DNA from: Candidatus Marinarcus aquaticus
GTDB taxonomy: Bacteria; Campylobacterota; Campylobacteria; Campylobacterales; Arcobacteraceae
Assembly (NCBI RefSeq): GCF_004116335.1
Contig: NZ_PDKN01000011.1
Coordinates: forward strand, 1 to 64,000
DNA: 64,000 nt
Direction of reading: 5' to 3'
The notes beneath the pieces are model-generated. The model was not told the origin of the DNA. It saw only the letters and a list, made by a program, of their open reading frames with translations, and ran no database searches. Below, piece by piece: positions 8,273 through 16,557 of the stretch; the stretch's first letter is position 1; every line of letters starts with the position of its first letter. A program made the translations under genes and the position numbers.

Positions 8273-9295
8273 ATGAGTGAACGTGTACTGAAAAAAGGAT
8301 ACACCACAGGCGCTCATGCGCATATGCTGTTTATAAAAGCATTGGAGTCTTTTTTAGTTACACGAAGTACCGTTCATTGTTACACCACAAAGATGGACAA
8401 TGATGATTTGGACGTTACAAAAGGGTGTGAGATTGTTTTTACACTTACTTGTAGCTTTGAAGAGTTAACGTTAAATCCCATTATACATAAGCCATTTGTG
8501 TGTGAATCAAAGGGTAATCAACTTTTTTTATATGCAGGTGAGGGTGTGGGCGTTGTGACGAAAAAAGGGTTGAAAGTGAGTGCGGGATTTCCGGCGATTA
8601 ACCCTGTGCCTCAAGAGGCCATTTTTAATACGTTTAAAAAGATGACAACAAATATAAAAGGTCTGGATCTGTTTGCTTGTATTGGGGTGAGTAATGGAGA
8701 AGAAATAGCCAAACAAACGGCCAATGCCAAAGTGGGTGTTTTAGGGGGTATCTCTATTTTAGGTACGACGGGCATTGTTAAACCCATTTCAAGTTCAGCT
8801 TACATTGATTCCGTGCGCACTGAAATTGAGTTTGCCGTTGAAAATGGGCATAAAAGACTTTACTTTACTTTGGGAAATTCGGCGTATGAACAAGCCAAAC
8901 GACACAGCAGTGAAGAGGCCATCATAGAGATTGGAAATTTTGTTTATGACTCTATTGAAATTGCCAAACATTTAAAAGTGCAAGAGGTTGTTTTTTTATG
9001 TGGTATTGGTAAAATGACAAAAGTGTATCAAGGGTTTAAAAATACGCATAATCGTTTTGGGGTGATTGATTTTGAACAGTTAAAACAAGATATTATGAAG
9101 ACACTTCACTATGAAGTTGATATAGAGGCTACTTTAACGGTCAAAGGTGTCTCTCAAGAGTTGGAAAAGCAAGGTTTATTGGAAGCTTTTTACGACATGG
9201 TCACACAAAAAGCCAATCAACAAATAGCGTATTGGCATAAAGATGTGAATATCAAAGCAGTCATACTTGAACAAAAAGAGGTATTGGGATGGTAA
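8273..9295 (+). CDS. cbiD: Cobalt-precorrin-5B C1-methyltransferase CbiD
   Basis: 340 residues. It methylates C1 after ring contraction in the anaerobic route; its presence, with CbiG and CbiK, marks this pathway as oxygen-independent. Motifs: KKGYTTGAHAH at 7-17 (normally YTTGTCAA), GEGVGVVTKKGL, GFPAINPVPQEAI, and GISILGTTGIVKPIS near 165. It starts 5 bp after cobA and overlaps cbiET by 7 bp. Confidence 0.9.
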   Translation: MSERVLKKGYTTGAHAHMLFIKALESFLVTRSTVHCYTTKMDNDDLDVTKGCEIVFTLTCSFEELTLNPIIHKPFVCESKGNQLFLYAGEGVGVVTKKGLKVSAGFPAINPVPQEAIFNTFKKMTTNIKGLDLFACIGVSNGEEIAKQTANAKVGVLGGISILGTTGIVKPISSSAYIDSVRTEIEFAVENGHKRLYFTLGNSAYEQAKRHSSEEAIIEIGNFVYDSIEIAKHLKVQEVVFLCGIGKMTKVYQGFKNTHNRFGVIDFEQLKQDIMKTLHYEVDIEATLTVKGVSQELEKQGLLEAFYDMVTQKANQQIAYWHKDVNIKAVILEQKEVLGW

Positions 9296-10452
9296 CAATT
9301 ATGGGCAATGGTATGGGAGAGTATTCGTTAAAAAATCTCAATATTGATTTCAGTGCTTACGACACTGTTTTATGTGATGTGAACTTCAAAGATGAGCATG
9401 AAAAGATTGCAAAATTTAAATACAAAGAGATAAAAGAGTACATTCAAAACAATCATAACTCAAAGCATATTTTATATGTGGTGACGGGCAGTCCACTCTT
9501 TTTTAGTGCAGGCGCTCTTGTAGCCAAAAGTTTGCCCAAAGAAAACGTTCAAATCATCAACAACACCTCTTCTTTAGATTATATGATGCAACGATGTGGT
9601 TTATCCTACTCAGATATTCAAGCACTTTCACTGCATGGCCGAGACAACCTTGACTTAACACAATTTTTAACTAAAGAGTATACGTTTATTCTGTGTGATG
9701 CGGTATCCATCAAGCGATTACAAAAAGCACTTTTTTATTTGGATAAAAGTGAGATAGAAGTGACGATAGGGTATAAATTAGGCTATGACGATGAATGCAT
9801 CGAATTCATTGATATTTTTGAAACAACAAATGAAAAATTTGATTTAACTCAACCCTATGTATTGTTGATAAAACGAAAGTATGATACGATTTATAACATA
9901 GAAAAAGATTCGGCATTTCAAACCCAACGAGGCATGATAACCAAACAGTATAAACGACATTTGAGTTTGCAAAACTTAGACTTATTGCCCAATCAAATAT
10001 TCTGGGATGTAGGTGCAGGCAGCGGCAGTTGTGGTATTGAAGCCTATAAACGATATAAAACACAAACCATTTTCTTTGAAAAAAACAGTGAAAGAGTAGA
10101 AAACATCAAAAGCAATTTACAAACGCATCGTGTATTGGATAGTCTATTGTTAGAAGGGGAAGCACAAACGCTTTTTTCGTCTGTAGAAAAAAACCCTCAA
10201 CGCATCTTTGTAGGTGGAGGGGGAGAAGAGGTGATTAAAACATTGCCTTATTTGTATGAACGATTAGATGTACAAGGTATCATGCTTATTAATGCAATTA
10301 CTTTAAAGCACCTCACTCTTATCATTCACATTTTAAAAGAGCACGCCATAACATACGAAGTGTTCTCTTTAAGTTTAACAACATACAAAGGAGAGTTGGA
10401 TTTGGTTGAACCAGAGCGACAACTCTTTCAAATAAAAATTCTTAAAGCATAG
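9289..10452 (+). CDS. cbiET: Fused precorrin-6B C5,15-methyltransferase/decarboxylase CbiET
   Basis: 387 residues in two domains. The first 200 or so form the CbiE tetrapyrrole methylase (MGNGMGEYS at the start, VVTGSPLFFSAG near 70, LHGRDN near 120). From about 215 comes the CbiT class I methyltransferase: MITKQYKRHLSL, then the SAM loop DVGAGSGSCGIEA at about 240 and FVGGGGEEVI near 305. It methylates C5 and C15 and decarboxylates the C12 acetate. The fusion is like CobL. It overlaps cbiD by 7 bp. Confidence 0.9.
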   Translation: MVTIMGNGMGEYSLKNLNIDFSAYDTVLCDVNFKDEHEKIAKFKYKEIKEYIQNNHNSKHILYVVTGSPLFFSAGALVAKSLPKENVQIINNTSSLDYMMQRCGLSYSDIQALSLHGRDNLDLTQFLTKEYTFILCDAVSIKRLQKALFYLDKSEIEVTIGYKLGYDDECIEFIDIFETTNEKFDLTQPYVLLIKRKYDTIYNIEKDSAFQTQRGMITKQYKRHLSLQNLDLLPNQIFWDVGAGSGSCGIEAYKRYKTQTIFFEKNSERVENIKSNLQTHRVLDSLLLEGEAQTLFSSVEKNPQRIFVGGGGEEVIKTLPYLYERLDVQGIMLINAITLKHLTLIIHILKEHAITYEVFSLSLTTYKGELDLVEPERQLFQIKILKA

Positions 10453-10460
10453 GAGCGCAG

Positions 10461-11201
10461 ATGGTTTATTTTATTGGAGCAGGTCCGGGTGACCCTGAAC
10501 TTATCAGTGTCAAAGCCATGAAGATACTTCAAAAAGCCGATGCTGTATTATACACAGGCTCACTTGTGCCCAAAGAGGTGCTTTCATGGTGTAAAGAAGA
10601 TGCCATTATTCAAGACAGTCAAGGCATGAAATATCCAGAGATATTTGAGTTTTTATTACAACATAAAGCAAAAATAGTCGCTCGTGTTCATACGGGTGAC
10701 CCCTCTTTATACTCAACCATTGCCAAGCAAATAGAGTATCTCAAAGCCCATGATATCGCATACAGTGTTATTCCTGGTATTACTGCTGCATTTGGTGCAG
10801 CTGCCAGCTTGGGTATAGAGTATACTATTCCAGGTGTTTCACAAACTATTATTTTAACACGTGTGGAAGGAAAAACACCCAACCCTGAAGCACTGGAGAA
10901 TATCTTGTCATGCAAACACTCTTCACATGCGTTTTATCTTTCGATATTATTGATTAAAAAGATAAAAAATACAGCACTGAAACTGGGATACTCTGAAGAG
11001 ACACCGTGTTGGGTGGTTGAAAAAGCAACATGGAGTGATGAGAAGATATATAAGGGTTCGATTACTACCATTGAAGAAAAAGTCAAACACATCAAAGGTG
11101 TGGCACTGATTTTGTTTGGTGCATTTTTGCATCAAAAAGAGAGTGAAGAGTCACACTTGTATGTGAAACCTTTAATCAAAGAGTTGGAAAACAGAGCATG
11201 A
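10461..11201 (+). CDS. cbiF: Cobalt-precorrin-4 C11-methyltransferase CbiF
   Basis: 246 residues. Motifs follow the family closely: VYFIGAGPGDPELISVKA at the N-terminus, YTGSLVPKEV near 33, RVHTGDPSLYSTI near 75, VIPGITAAFGAAASLGIEYT near 105, and VSQTIILTRVEGKTP near 130. GGAGCG lies just before the ATG. It is followed by cbiG with a 4-bp overlap. Confidence 0.92.
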   Translation: MVYFIGAGPGDPELISVKAMKILQKADAVLYTGSLVPKEVLSWCKEDAIIQDSQGMKYPEIFEFLLQHKAKIVARVHTGDPSLYSTIAKQIEYLKAHDIAYSVIPGITAAFGAAASLGIEYTIPGVSQTIILTRVEGKTPNPEALENILSCKHSSHAFYLSILLIKKIKNTALKLGYSEETPCWVVEKATWSDEKIYKGSITTIEEKVKHIKGVALILFGAFLHQKESEESHLYVKPLIKELENRA

Positions 11202-12199
11202 AAATTGCTATTATCTCGATTAATCAACCCAGTTATCAAAGTGCACTAACACTCGCATCGTATCTGGATGAACATGAAGTTGATATCTATGCTAAAGAGA
11301 AAGAGAGTTCATGTTTGCTTTATGAAAAGGTGGATGATATTTTTAAAGACGCTTGGAATAGTTATGATGCCTTTATTTGTATCATGGCCACAGGTATAGT
11401 TGTGCGAAAGATTGCTCCTTTTTTACAAAATAAAGCCCATGACCCAGCCGTGTTAGTCATGAGTATTGATCTGTTAAAAGTGATGCCTTTGTTAAGTGGT
11501 CATCTTGGTGGTGCCAATGAGTTGGGAACACTAATTTCAAAACGTATTAAAGGGTGTATCAACTTTGTAACAACGGCAACGGATCAAATGAAAGTTTTTG
11601 CTTTTGATATGTTTGCCAAAAAATATGAGATGAACATTGAAAACTTAGATAAATTAGCCCATATCTCAAACCGATTAATCAATCAAAAAAGAGTTAAAGT
11701 TGCAACGTATGATGCGGTGTATCAAAGTATAGAAAATACAAAGAATTTAGAGCGTATCTCTTTTGATGAAGTCGATGAAAACAGTGTGCTTATCTCTGCA
11801 TTTGGGAAAGTTGAACAACTGCATCTAAAACCAATGGTGTTTTTAGGAATAGGGTGCAACAGAGGCACTACGTGCGGTGAGATAGAAGAAGCTTTTACCT
11901 CTTTTTTACAAAAACACAGTTTGCACAAAGAACAGATTAAAAGTATTGCTTCGTATGAAGCAAAAAAAGATGAGCAAGGTCTTTTAGAGTTTGCTTTAAA
12001 ACATCAGTTAGAAATTACTTTTTTTAATGAAAAAGATATCAACACTTTAGAAGGTGAGTTCTCCCCCTCACAAGCACAAAAGTTTTTTAACCTAAAAGGG
12101 GTCGCTGAACCTTCAAGTATTTTGATATCAATCTTTAAAGAGTTGGTTCTACCCAAAGAGATTTACAATAAAAAAATTACCATAGCAGGAGCAATATAA
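11198..12199 (+). CDS. cbiG: Cobalt-precorrin-5A hydrolase CbiG
   Basis: 333 residues. It opens the delta-lactone of cobalt-precorrin-5A and releases acetaldehyde. N-terminal part: IMATGIVVRKIAPF near 64, DPAVLVMS, and LLSGHLGGANELG near 100. C-terminal CbiG domain: LGIGCNRGTTCGEIEEAF near 215, SYEAKKDEQGL, and KGVAEPS near 305. The linker between the two domains is short. It overlaps cbiF by 4 bp. Confidence 0.91.
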   Translation: MKIAIISINQPSYQSALTLASYLDEHEVDIYAKEKESSCLLYEKVDDIFKDAWNSYDAFICIMATGIVVRKIAPFLQNKAHDPAVLVMSIDLLKVMPLLSGHLGGANELGTLISKRIKGCINFVTTATDQMKVFAFDMFAKKYEMNIENLDKLAHISNRLINQKRVKVATYDAVYQSIENTKNLERISFDEVDENSVLISAFGKVEQLHLKPMVFLGIGCNRGTTCGEIEEAFTSFLQKHSLHKEQIKSIASYEAKKDEQGLLEFALKHQLEITFFNEKDINTLEGEFSPSQAQKFFNLKGVAEPSSILISIFKELVLPKEIYNKKITIAGAI

Positions 12200-12202
12200 A
12201 AT

Positions 12203-12991
12203 ATGAACAGATTATACATCGTAAGCAGTGGTGCAGGAGGAGTAAACTATATGACTCCTGAAGCATACCAAGCGATTGAAGAAAGTAGCGTGGTGGTTGC
12301 TTATTCAAAATATGCACGTGAATTGGAAAGCATCTTAAAAGGAAAAGAGCTTTATACTTCGGGGATGACTCATGAAATAGAGCGTTGCAATCAGGCCATA
12401 ACCTTTGCACAAAGTGGTAAAACCACCTCCATTATCTCAAACGGAGATGCCAATGTCTTTGGCATGGCAACACTCATTGTGGAATTAATGGATGAGAAAA
12501 ATCTGTGGGATGAGATTGAACTTATTTCTCTTCCGGGCGTAACTTCATTTTTAGCAGCAGCTTCAAAAGCAGGCGCTCCTGTGTCACAAGATTTTTCTAT
12601 CATTTCATTATCGGACAGATTAACCAATATTGACCTGATTGATAAAAGAGTACACTTGGCACTTGATTGTGATTTTGTATTGGGTATTTACAATCCCAAA
12701 TCCAAAAAACGAATACAACCGTATTTGAACTTTTTATTTCGACTTCAAGAAGTACCAGAGCGTATTGTTATTGTGGCTCAAAATGTGGGCAGAAAAGAGA
12801 AAGAGGAAATCACCGTTACAACCACGACACACTTAATCAAGGAAGGCATTGCTTATGAAAAAGTGGGCATGAATACCATGATTATTGTCTGTAACAGCAG
12901 CAGTAAATTGACAAAAAATGGATTGGTGCTAACTCCAAGAGGTTATTTGAATAAGTATGATATGCAAGGTGAACTCAAAGAAAACGTTTAA
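12203..12991 (+). CDS. cbiH: Cobalt-precorrin-3B C17-methyltransferase CbiH (ring contraction)
   Basis: 262 residues. Motifs: LYIVSSGAGGVNYMTPEAYQ, VAYSKYARELE near 33, ISNGDANVFGMA near 80, VTSFLAAASKAGAPVSQDF near 113, IYNPKSKKR near 170, and TPRGYLNKY near the end. This is the compact CbiH without the Fe-S extension seen in B. megaterium CbiH60, which makes the separate [2Fe-2S] protein in the same operon more interesting. Last gene of the run; no clear terminator follows. Confidence 0.9.
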   Translation: MNRLYIVSSGAGGVNYMTPEAYQAIEESSVVVAYSKYARELESILKGKELYTSGMTHEIERCNQAITFAQSGKTTSIISNGDANVFGMATLIVELMDEKNLWDEIELISLPGVTSFLAAASKAGAPVSQDFSIISLSDRLTNIDLIDKRVHLALDCDFVLGIYNPKSKKRIQPYLNFLFRLQEVPERIVIVAQNVGRKEKEEITVTTTTHLIKEGIAYEKVGMNTMIIVCNSSSKLTKNGLVLTPRGYLNKYDMQGELKENV

Positions 12992-13005
12992 ACAAAAATA
13001 TAATG

Positions 13006-13037
13006 TAACACTTAACATAACGTTGACTCACTATAAT
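13006..13037 (+). promoter_or_regulatory. Promoter with TAACR repeats and -10 TATAAT
   Basis: TAACA (13006), TAACA (13013) and TAACG (13018-13022) are followed by exactly 9 nt and TATAAT (13032-13037). The same layout occurs before the outer-membrane gene and both response regulators nearby. The predicted start is about 13044, upstream of the 27-codon membrane peptide ORF. Confidence 0.6.
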
Positions 13038-13067
13038 AACTCTATAAAATATGAAAAGAGTGAGTCA
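13024..13067. repeat. 9-bp inverted repeat TGACTCACT / AGTGAGTCA
   Basis: A perfect 9-bp inverted repeat (13024-13032 and 13059-13067) with 26 nt between the arms. It spans the -10 box and the 5' leader of the small ORF at 13070. It could be an operator or a leader hairpin. No T-run follows, so it is unlikely to be a terminator. Confidence 0.55.
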
Positions 13068-13069
13068 TT

Positions 13070-13153
13070 TTGGATAGAGTCTTTTTTGCAACCCTTCTTA
13101 CTATTGGTATTTTTATTTATGTCGCTTTGAACTATCTCTTTCTTTTTCGATAA
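13070..13153 (+). CDS. Possible 27-residue membrane peptide
   Basis: The frame runs from TTG (13070) to TAA. The product would be one hydrophobic helix with charged ends: MDRVFFATLLTIGIFIYV, then ALNYLFLF and Arg. AAGAG lies about 9 nt upstream. The strong promoter-like sequence at 13006-13037 points straight at it, and little else in this 284-bp gap could be the target. Single-TM peptides of this size are often regulators of sensor kinases; a kinase is encoded close by, but a link is only inference. Confidence 0.4.
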   Translation: MDRVFFATLLTIGIFIYVALNYLFLFR

Positions 13154-13186
13154 GATTGAATATCACCATACATTTGACCAATCAAT

Positions 13187-13239
13187 ATTGACATCCTTCA
13201 AATTCATTTTTCTACAAAATTGAATAGAAGTATGTCAAT
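13187..13239. repeat. Imperfect long inverted repeat
   Basis: ATTGACAT (13187-13194) pairs with ATGTCAAT (13232-13239), and pairing continues inward through CTTC/GAAG-like bases to a TTCA/TGAA region. It lies just beyond the 3' end of the minus-strand outer-membrane gene and could terminate it, or be a remnant of a mobile element end. Confidence 0.4.
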
Positions 13240-13275
13240 GGTTTTGAATACCAATTTTACAAATGCAGCGACTTC

Positions 13276-14538
13276 TTATGACAATTTTAGATGTGCAATT
13301 GTCATAGTATAGACTTCACTTGTATTTTCCCCATCACTGACGGTATACATAACCTGAAAAGTTTCATAAGTAGGTAATGCTACGCTTCCAGGGTAAGCCA
13401 CTGTTACATTGGTGCCTGACTTCGTCACAGTAATGGTGTAAGGAAGACCACCAATATGTCTTTTTCCCACAATATTTATTGTAAGTGCGTCGCCATCAGC
13501 ATCATGGATGTGTGAACTTAAGTCTACAGTAACACTTTTGGTCCATCCTGCACTGACGGTGAAACTCTCTCCTGTAGGAGCAGAATTACTTGGTTCTACA
13601 TTTGGTTTTTGTCTGGGATTGAGACTCTTATTTAATCGTTGATTGAACTCATTGGAAGCCAACTCTTGTGCTTTAAAAGTGGCAGTACTTACTTGGCTTT
13701 CAAAGAAGTCTCGGTTACTTAACGGATCATTTTCAATATCTTCATCATAAACAATGCCATATGACACAGAGTTTGAAGTATTCGCTTGAGCAGTTAATAT
13801 GGGTGACCAACTTTTTGAAGCAAAGGCATATTTTACTCCCAGTGTGATGCGATAATCGTTTTCATCCGTTTGCATTGCATCGTTGTATTGTACAAAGGTT
13901 CGTATATCTTCTATGGGATAATATGCCCCTTGGGCAATCAGACCTGAATAGTTGTTGTGATAAACATGTGAGTTTTGGTATGTGAGCATGGCTTCAAGAG
14001 TTCCCCAATCTTTGGTAAAGTTGAGTTCATATTGACCCAAAGCTTCAATGTAAGCAGTGTTGGTATAACCATTGGCTTCATACGCATCACGCAGTCTGTT
14101 CCCCACATATCCCAACTCAATATTGTAGTTCTTATCATCTCCCCAACCAACAGAGGTTCCCAGTGTGTATTGCTTAATATCAATATTGTGTGTACCAAAG
14201 AGTACCTCTTTTTTTAAATACCCAAGTCCACCTTTGATATAAAAACTTTGTGGAAGAGCATATTTATAGACCCCATAGAGTTTTTGATAATCATTGCCGT
14301 ACTCTAAACCAGCTTGGCTTTGGTCATCTTTGTACTCAATTCCAACTCCTGAGTAGGTTTCATCGTTGCTTTTTTCACCCACACCAAAGACTCTTACTTC
14401 TGAACCATTATCTGAGATACTGGATTGTGTGAATTCATTTTCTAATGAGGTTGAAAAGGTTAATGTACCACAGCATAGAAGTGATGCGGCCACCACACTT
14501 TTGAACTCTTTTTTTTGACTCTTAAAAAAAGATGACAT
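13276..14538 (-). CDS. Outer-membrane beta-barrel protein with C-terminal Ig/cadherin-like domain
   Basis: 420 residues. The N-terminal hydrophobic stretch near 16-30 (VVAASLLCCGTLTFSTS) looks like a signal peptide. Residues about 40-255 have the alternating aromatic/polar pattern of barrel strands (SGVGIEYKDD, QKLYGVYKYAL, FYIKGGLGYL, YRITLGVKYAF). A linker rich in Asn/Pro (KSLNPRQKPNVEPSNSAP) leads to a domain at about 320-415 with DLSSHIHDADGDALTI and MYTVSDGE, typical of cadherin-like/VCBS Ig folds. The last residues are not a typical barrel end, so the Ig domain may be exposed. AAAGGA precedes the ATG. Function unknown; adhesion or sensing is possible. Confidence 0.65.
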   Translation of the reverse strand: MSSFFKSQKKEFKSVVAASLLCCGTLTFSTSLENEFTQSSISDNGSEVRVFGVGEKSNDETYSGVGIEYKDDQSQAGLEYGNDYQKLYGVYKYALPQSFYIKGGLGYLKKEVLFGTHNIDIKQYTLGTSVGWGDDKNYNIELGYVGNRLRDAYEANGYTNTAYIEALGQYELNFTKDWGTLEAMLTYQNSHVYHNNYSGLIAQGAYYPIEDIRTFVQYNDAMQTDENDYRITLGVKYAFASKSWSPILTAQANTSNSVSYGIVYDEDIENDPLSNRDFFESQVSTATFKAQELASNEFNQRLNKSLNPRQKPNVEPSNSAPTGESFTVSAGWTKSVTVDLSSHIHDADGDALTINIVGKRHIGGLPYTITVTKSGTNVTVAYPGSVALPTYETFQVMYTVSDGENTSEVYTMTIAHLKLS

Positions 14539-14589
14539 CTCTGTTCCTTTAATATAAACACAATCATCATGTGTCTGTAATATTTAAGG

Positions 14590-14621
14590 AATTATAATGA
14601 TTAATCGTTATATTGTGTGTG
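14590..14621 (-). promoter_or_regulatory. Promoter of the outer-membrane gene, TAACG-9-TATAAT
   Basis: On the minus strand TAACG (14609-14605) is followed by 9 nt and TATAAT (14595-14590). Twelve nt upstream of TAACG is TCACA, a weaker copy of the repeat. The predicted start near 14583 leaves a 45-nt leader. The element overlaps the 3' end of the upstream kinase gene. Confidence 0.6.
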
Positions 14622-16469
14622 ATATTTTTTGTTTTTAAACCATAAAGAGATATGCGTGCCATTATCCACAACGGTTTTGAGTTCACCTTCGAGTTGTTCT
14701 TGAGCTAAGGATTCAACCATCATCTGCCCAAAAGTGAGTTTGTTTGTTTTTGTAAGACCTTTTCCATTGTCGGATACTTTAAGCAAGATTCCACTGTTGA
14801 AGTCGTGCAATTCAATAGAAATAATGCCTTGCGCTCCATCAAAGGCATGTTTGATGGCATTGGTAACGAGTTCATTGACAATCAATCCACAATAGATCGC
14901 TTCTTCCGTGTCCAGTGTCGCATTGATGTTAAGATGAAACGTAATGTTTTCAAGTTCAAAACTGTTTTTGATATTATCAAGCACCTTTTCAAAATACTCT
15001 TTTGCATCGATATGGACGAGGTTTTTTTGGTTATAAAGCATTTGATGTACAATACTCATGGCATGGATTTTTCGCTCCACATCATAGAGTTTTTCTTGAA
15101 TATGTGTATCATTGTTGTCATTGAGTTTCAGTGCATACAGTGAGGTGATGAATTGCATGTTGTTTTTGACTCGATGATGCAACTCTTTAAGCAGCAGTTC
15201 ATTTTGTTTTAATTCGTTGTTCAACTCTTGTGTTCGAAGTTGCACAATCTGTTCTAAACGTCTGGACTCATTTCTTTGCTGTATGAGTAAAGATTTTGTT
15301 AAGTCACTCTTTTTTTTCTCCAATGATTTGATTCTGTAAGCAAGAAAAATAGCAAAAAGAATAACTTCTGAGATGATCAGCACTTCAAAAGTATAAGCAA
15401 AAAACTCTTCTACAGGGAAAATCCCCATGTATTGAAAGAAGACACTTAGCCAACCTAAAAGGGCTAAACTCCATCCCATAATAAAAAACTTTGCTTGTGG
15501 ATTCTTTTTATACAGTGCATAAAATCCAATCCATAAAAAGTAGTATGGCGTAAAAAACTGGAAAAATACCACTTGAGAAATGGTAAACACATTAAACAGT
15601 TGCAATATAAAATAGAGCGGAATCATGTAAATGAGGCCTCTTAGAGTGATGTCAATTTTTTTATATTGTGGGGTATTTAAAAAGCATCGTATAAACAGTG
15701 CCATAGCAAAAGTAACCAGTACATTGATATAAAAAACAGAGAAGTAATGATCCACTTTAATAAACTCAATGCTTTGCATTGGAAAGAGGTGGAATTTAGC
15801 AAAAAGAGATAATTGATTTTGCATCAACGTAGCAACAAGGTACAACAGATAATAAAAATAGATACGATCTTTAGTAAAGAAAAACAAAAAGGCATTGTAG
15901 ATTGCTAAAGAGAGAATTCCTCCAAAAAACAGAGCCCAAATAAGTTGTTCCAGTGAATCTTTTTTATAAAACTCATCGGGTGTAAAAAGTTCAGGTTTAA
16001 ACCACAGTGAGAGTTGTTCATTTTTTACATATAAATAGAACTCATGAGTCGTATGGGGTTGCAGTGTAAAGGTGATATTGTAGAAAATGGTTCCCGCAAA
16101 TTTATCAAGGTGAAAAAGTCCGGTGGTTTTTTCCCAAAGTATTTGGTTGTTTTTTATTTCATACAGAGTGACTTCTTCTGTTGTAAGGTTATTAATGGAT
16201 ATGATGCGTTCAAGTGAAATTTCACTTTCATTATTTAATCTGAATTTGATCCAAACACTTTCGGGTTTTAAGTTGCAGTAATCAATTTGATTTTTTGAGG
16301 GTAATGAAAACTTTTCTGGTTGAGCCAGAATGGTTGTAATGTTCTCTTTATTTCCCATGTCATGATAAATGGTGGCATGTTCTAACAGCGGTATTACTTT
16401 GTCTTTTTCAGTAACACTGAAAGCATGCAGATGAAAACAGAACAGAATAAACAGAATTAAAGAGCGCAT
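14601..16469 (-). CDS. 7TMR-DISM sensor histidine kinase with HisKA_2 core
   Basis: 622 residues. Signal peptide (MRSLILFILFCFHLHAF), then an extracellular 7TMR-DISMED2-type beta domain at about 25-165 (ESVWIKFRLNNES is typical), seven TM helices at about 175-385, a coiled coil, and a cytoplasmic kinase. The phospho-acceptor region is LLLKELHHRVKNNMQFITSL with His431/His432, the HisKA_2 type. The N-box is NELVTNAIKHAF and the G-box SDNGKGL. It faces the two response regulators divergently and lies upstream of the outer-membrane gene on the same strand, so it is their likely partner. The ligand is unknown; such receptors often sense carbohydrates or stress signals. Confidence 0.88.
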   Translation of the reverse strand: MRSLILFILFCFHLHAFSVTEKDKVIPLLEHATIYHDMGNKENITTILAQPEKFSLPSKNQIDYCNLKPESVWIKFRLNNESEISLERIISINNLTTEEVTLYEIKNNQILWEKTTGLFHLDKFAGTIFYNITFTLQPHTTHEFYLYVKNEQLSLWFKPELFTPDEFYKKDSLEQLIWALFFGGILSLAIYNAFLFFFTKDRIYFYYLLYLVATLMQNQLSLFAKFHLFPMQSIEFIKVDHYFSVFYINVLVTFAMALFIRCFLNTPQYKKIDITLRGLIYMIPLYFILQLFNVFTISQVVFFQFFTPYYFLWIGFYALYKKNPQAKFFIMGWSLALLGWLSVFFQYMGIFPVEEFFAYTFEVLIISEVILFAIFLAYRIKSLEKKKSDLTKSLLIQQRNESRRLEQIVQLRTQELNNELKQNELLLKELHHRVKNNMQFITSLYALKLNDNNDTHIQEKLYDVERKIHAMSIVHQMLYNQKNLVHIDAKEYFEKVLDNIKNSFELENITFHLNINATLDTEEAIYCGLIVNELVTNAIKHAFDGAQGIISIELHDFNSGILLKVSDNGKGLTKTNKLTFGQMMVESLAQEQLEGELKTVVDNGTHISLWFKNKKYHTQYND

Positions 16470-16519
16470 AAAAATCTTTTTTTAAAATTTTAACATAAAA
16501 AAAGTTACTTTTTTAAATG

Positions 16520-16551
16520 TAACGGTAAATATAACGCAAGAGCGATAGAAT
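16520..16551 (+). promoter_or_regulatory. Promoter of response regulator 1, TAACG-7-TAACG-9-TAGAAT
   Basis: TAACG at 16520-16524 and 16532-16536 are direct repeats with 12-bp period. After 9 nt comes TAGAAT (16546-16551). The ATG at 16558 is 6 nt past the -10, so the message would be leaderless; no Shine-Dalgarno is seen. An inverted repeat GTTAC / GTAAC (16504-16523) overlaps the upstream site and faces the divergent kinase gene. Confidence 0.6.
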
Positions 16552-16557
16552 AAAGTT

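Noticed and set aside
13187-13239. Insertion sequence end
   Set aside because: Only a hairpin is present, with no transposase or second terminal repeat; kept as a plain inverted repeat.
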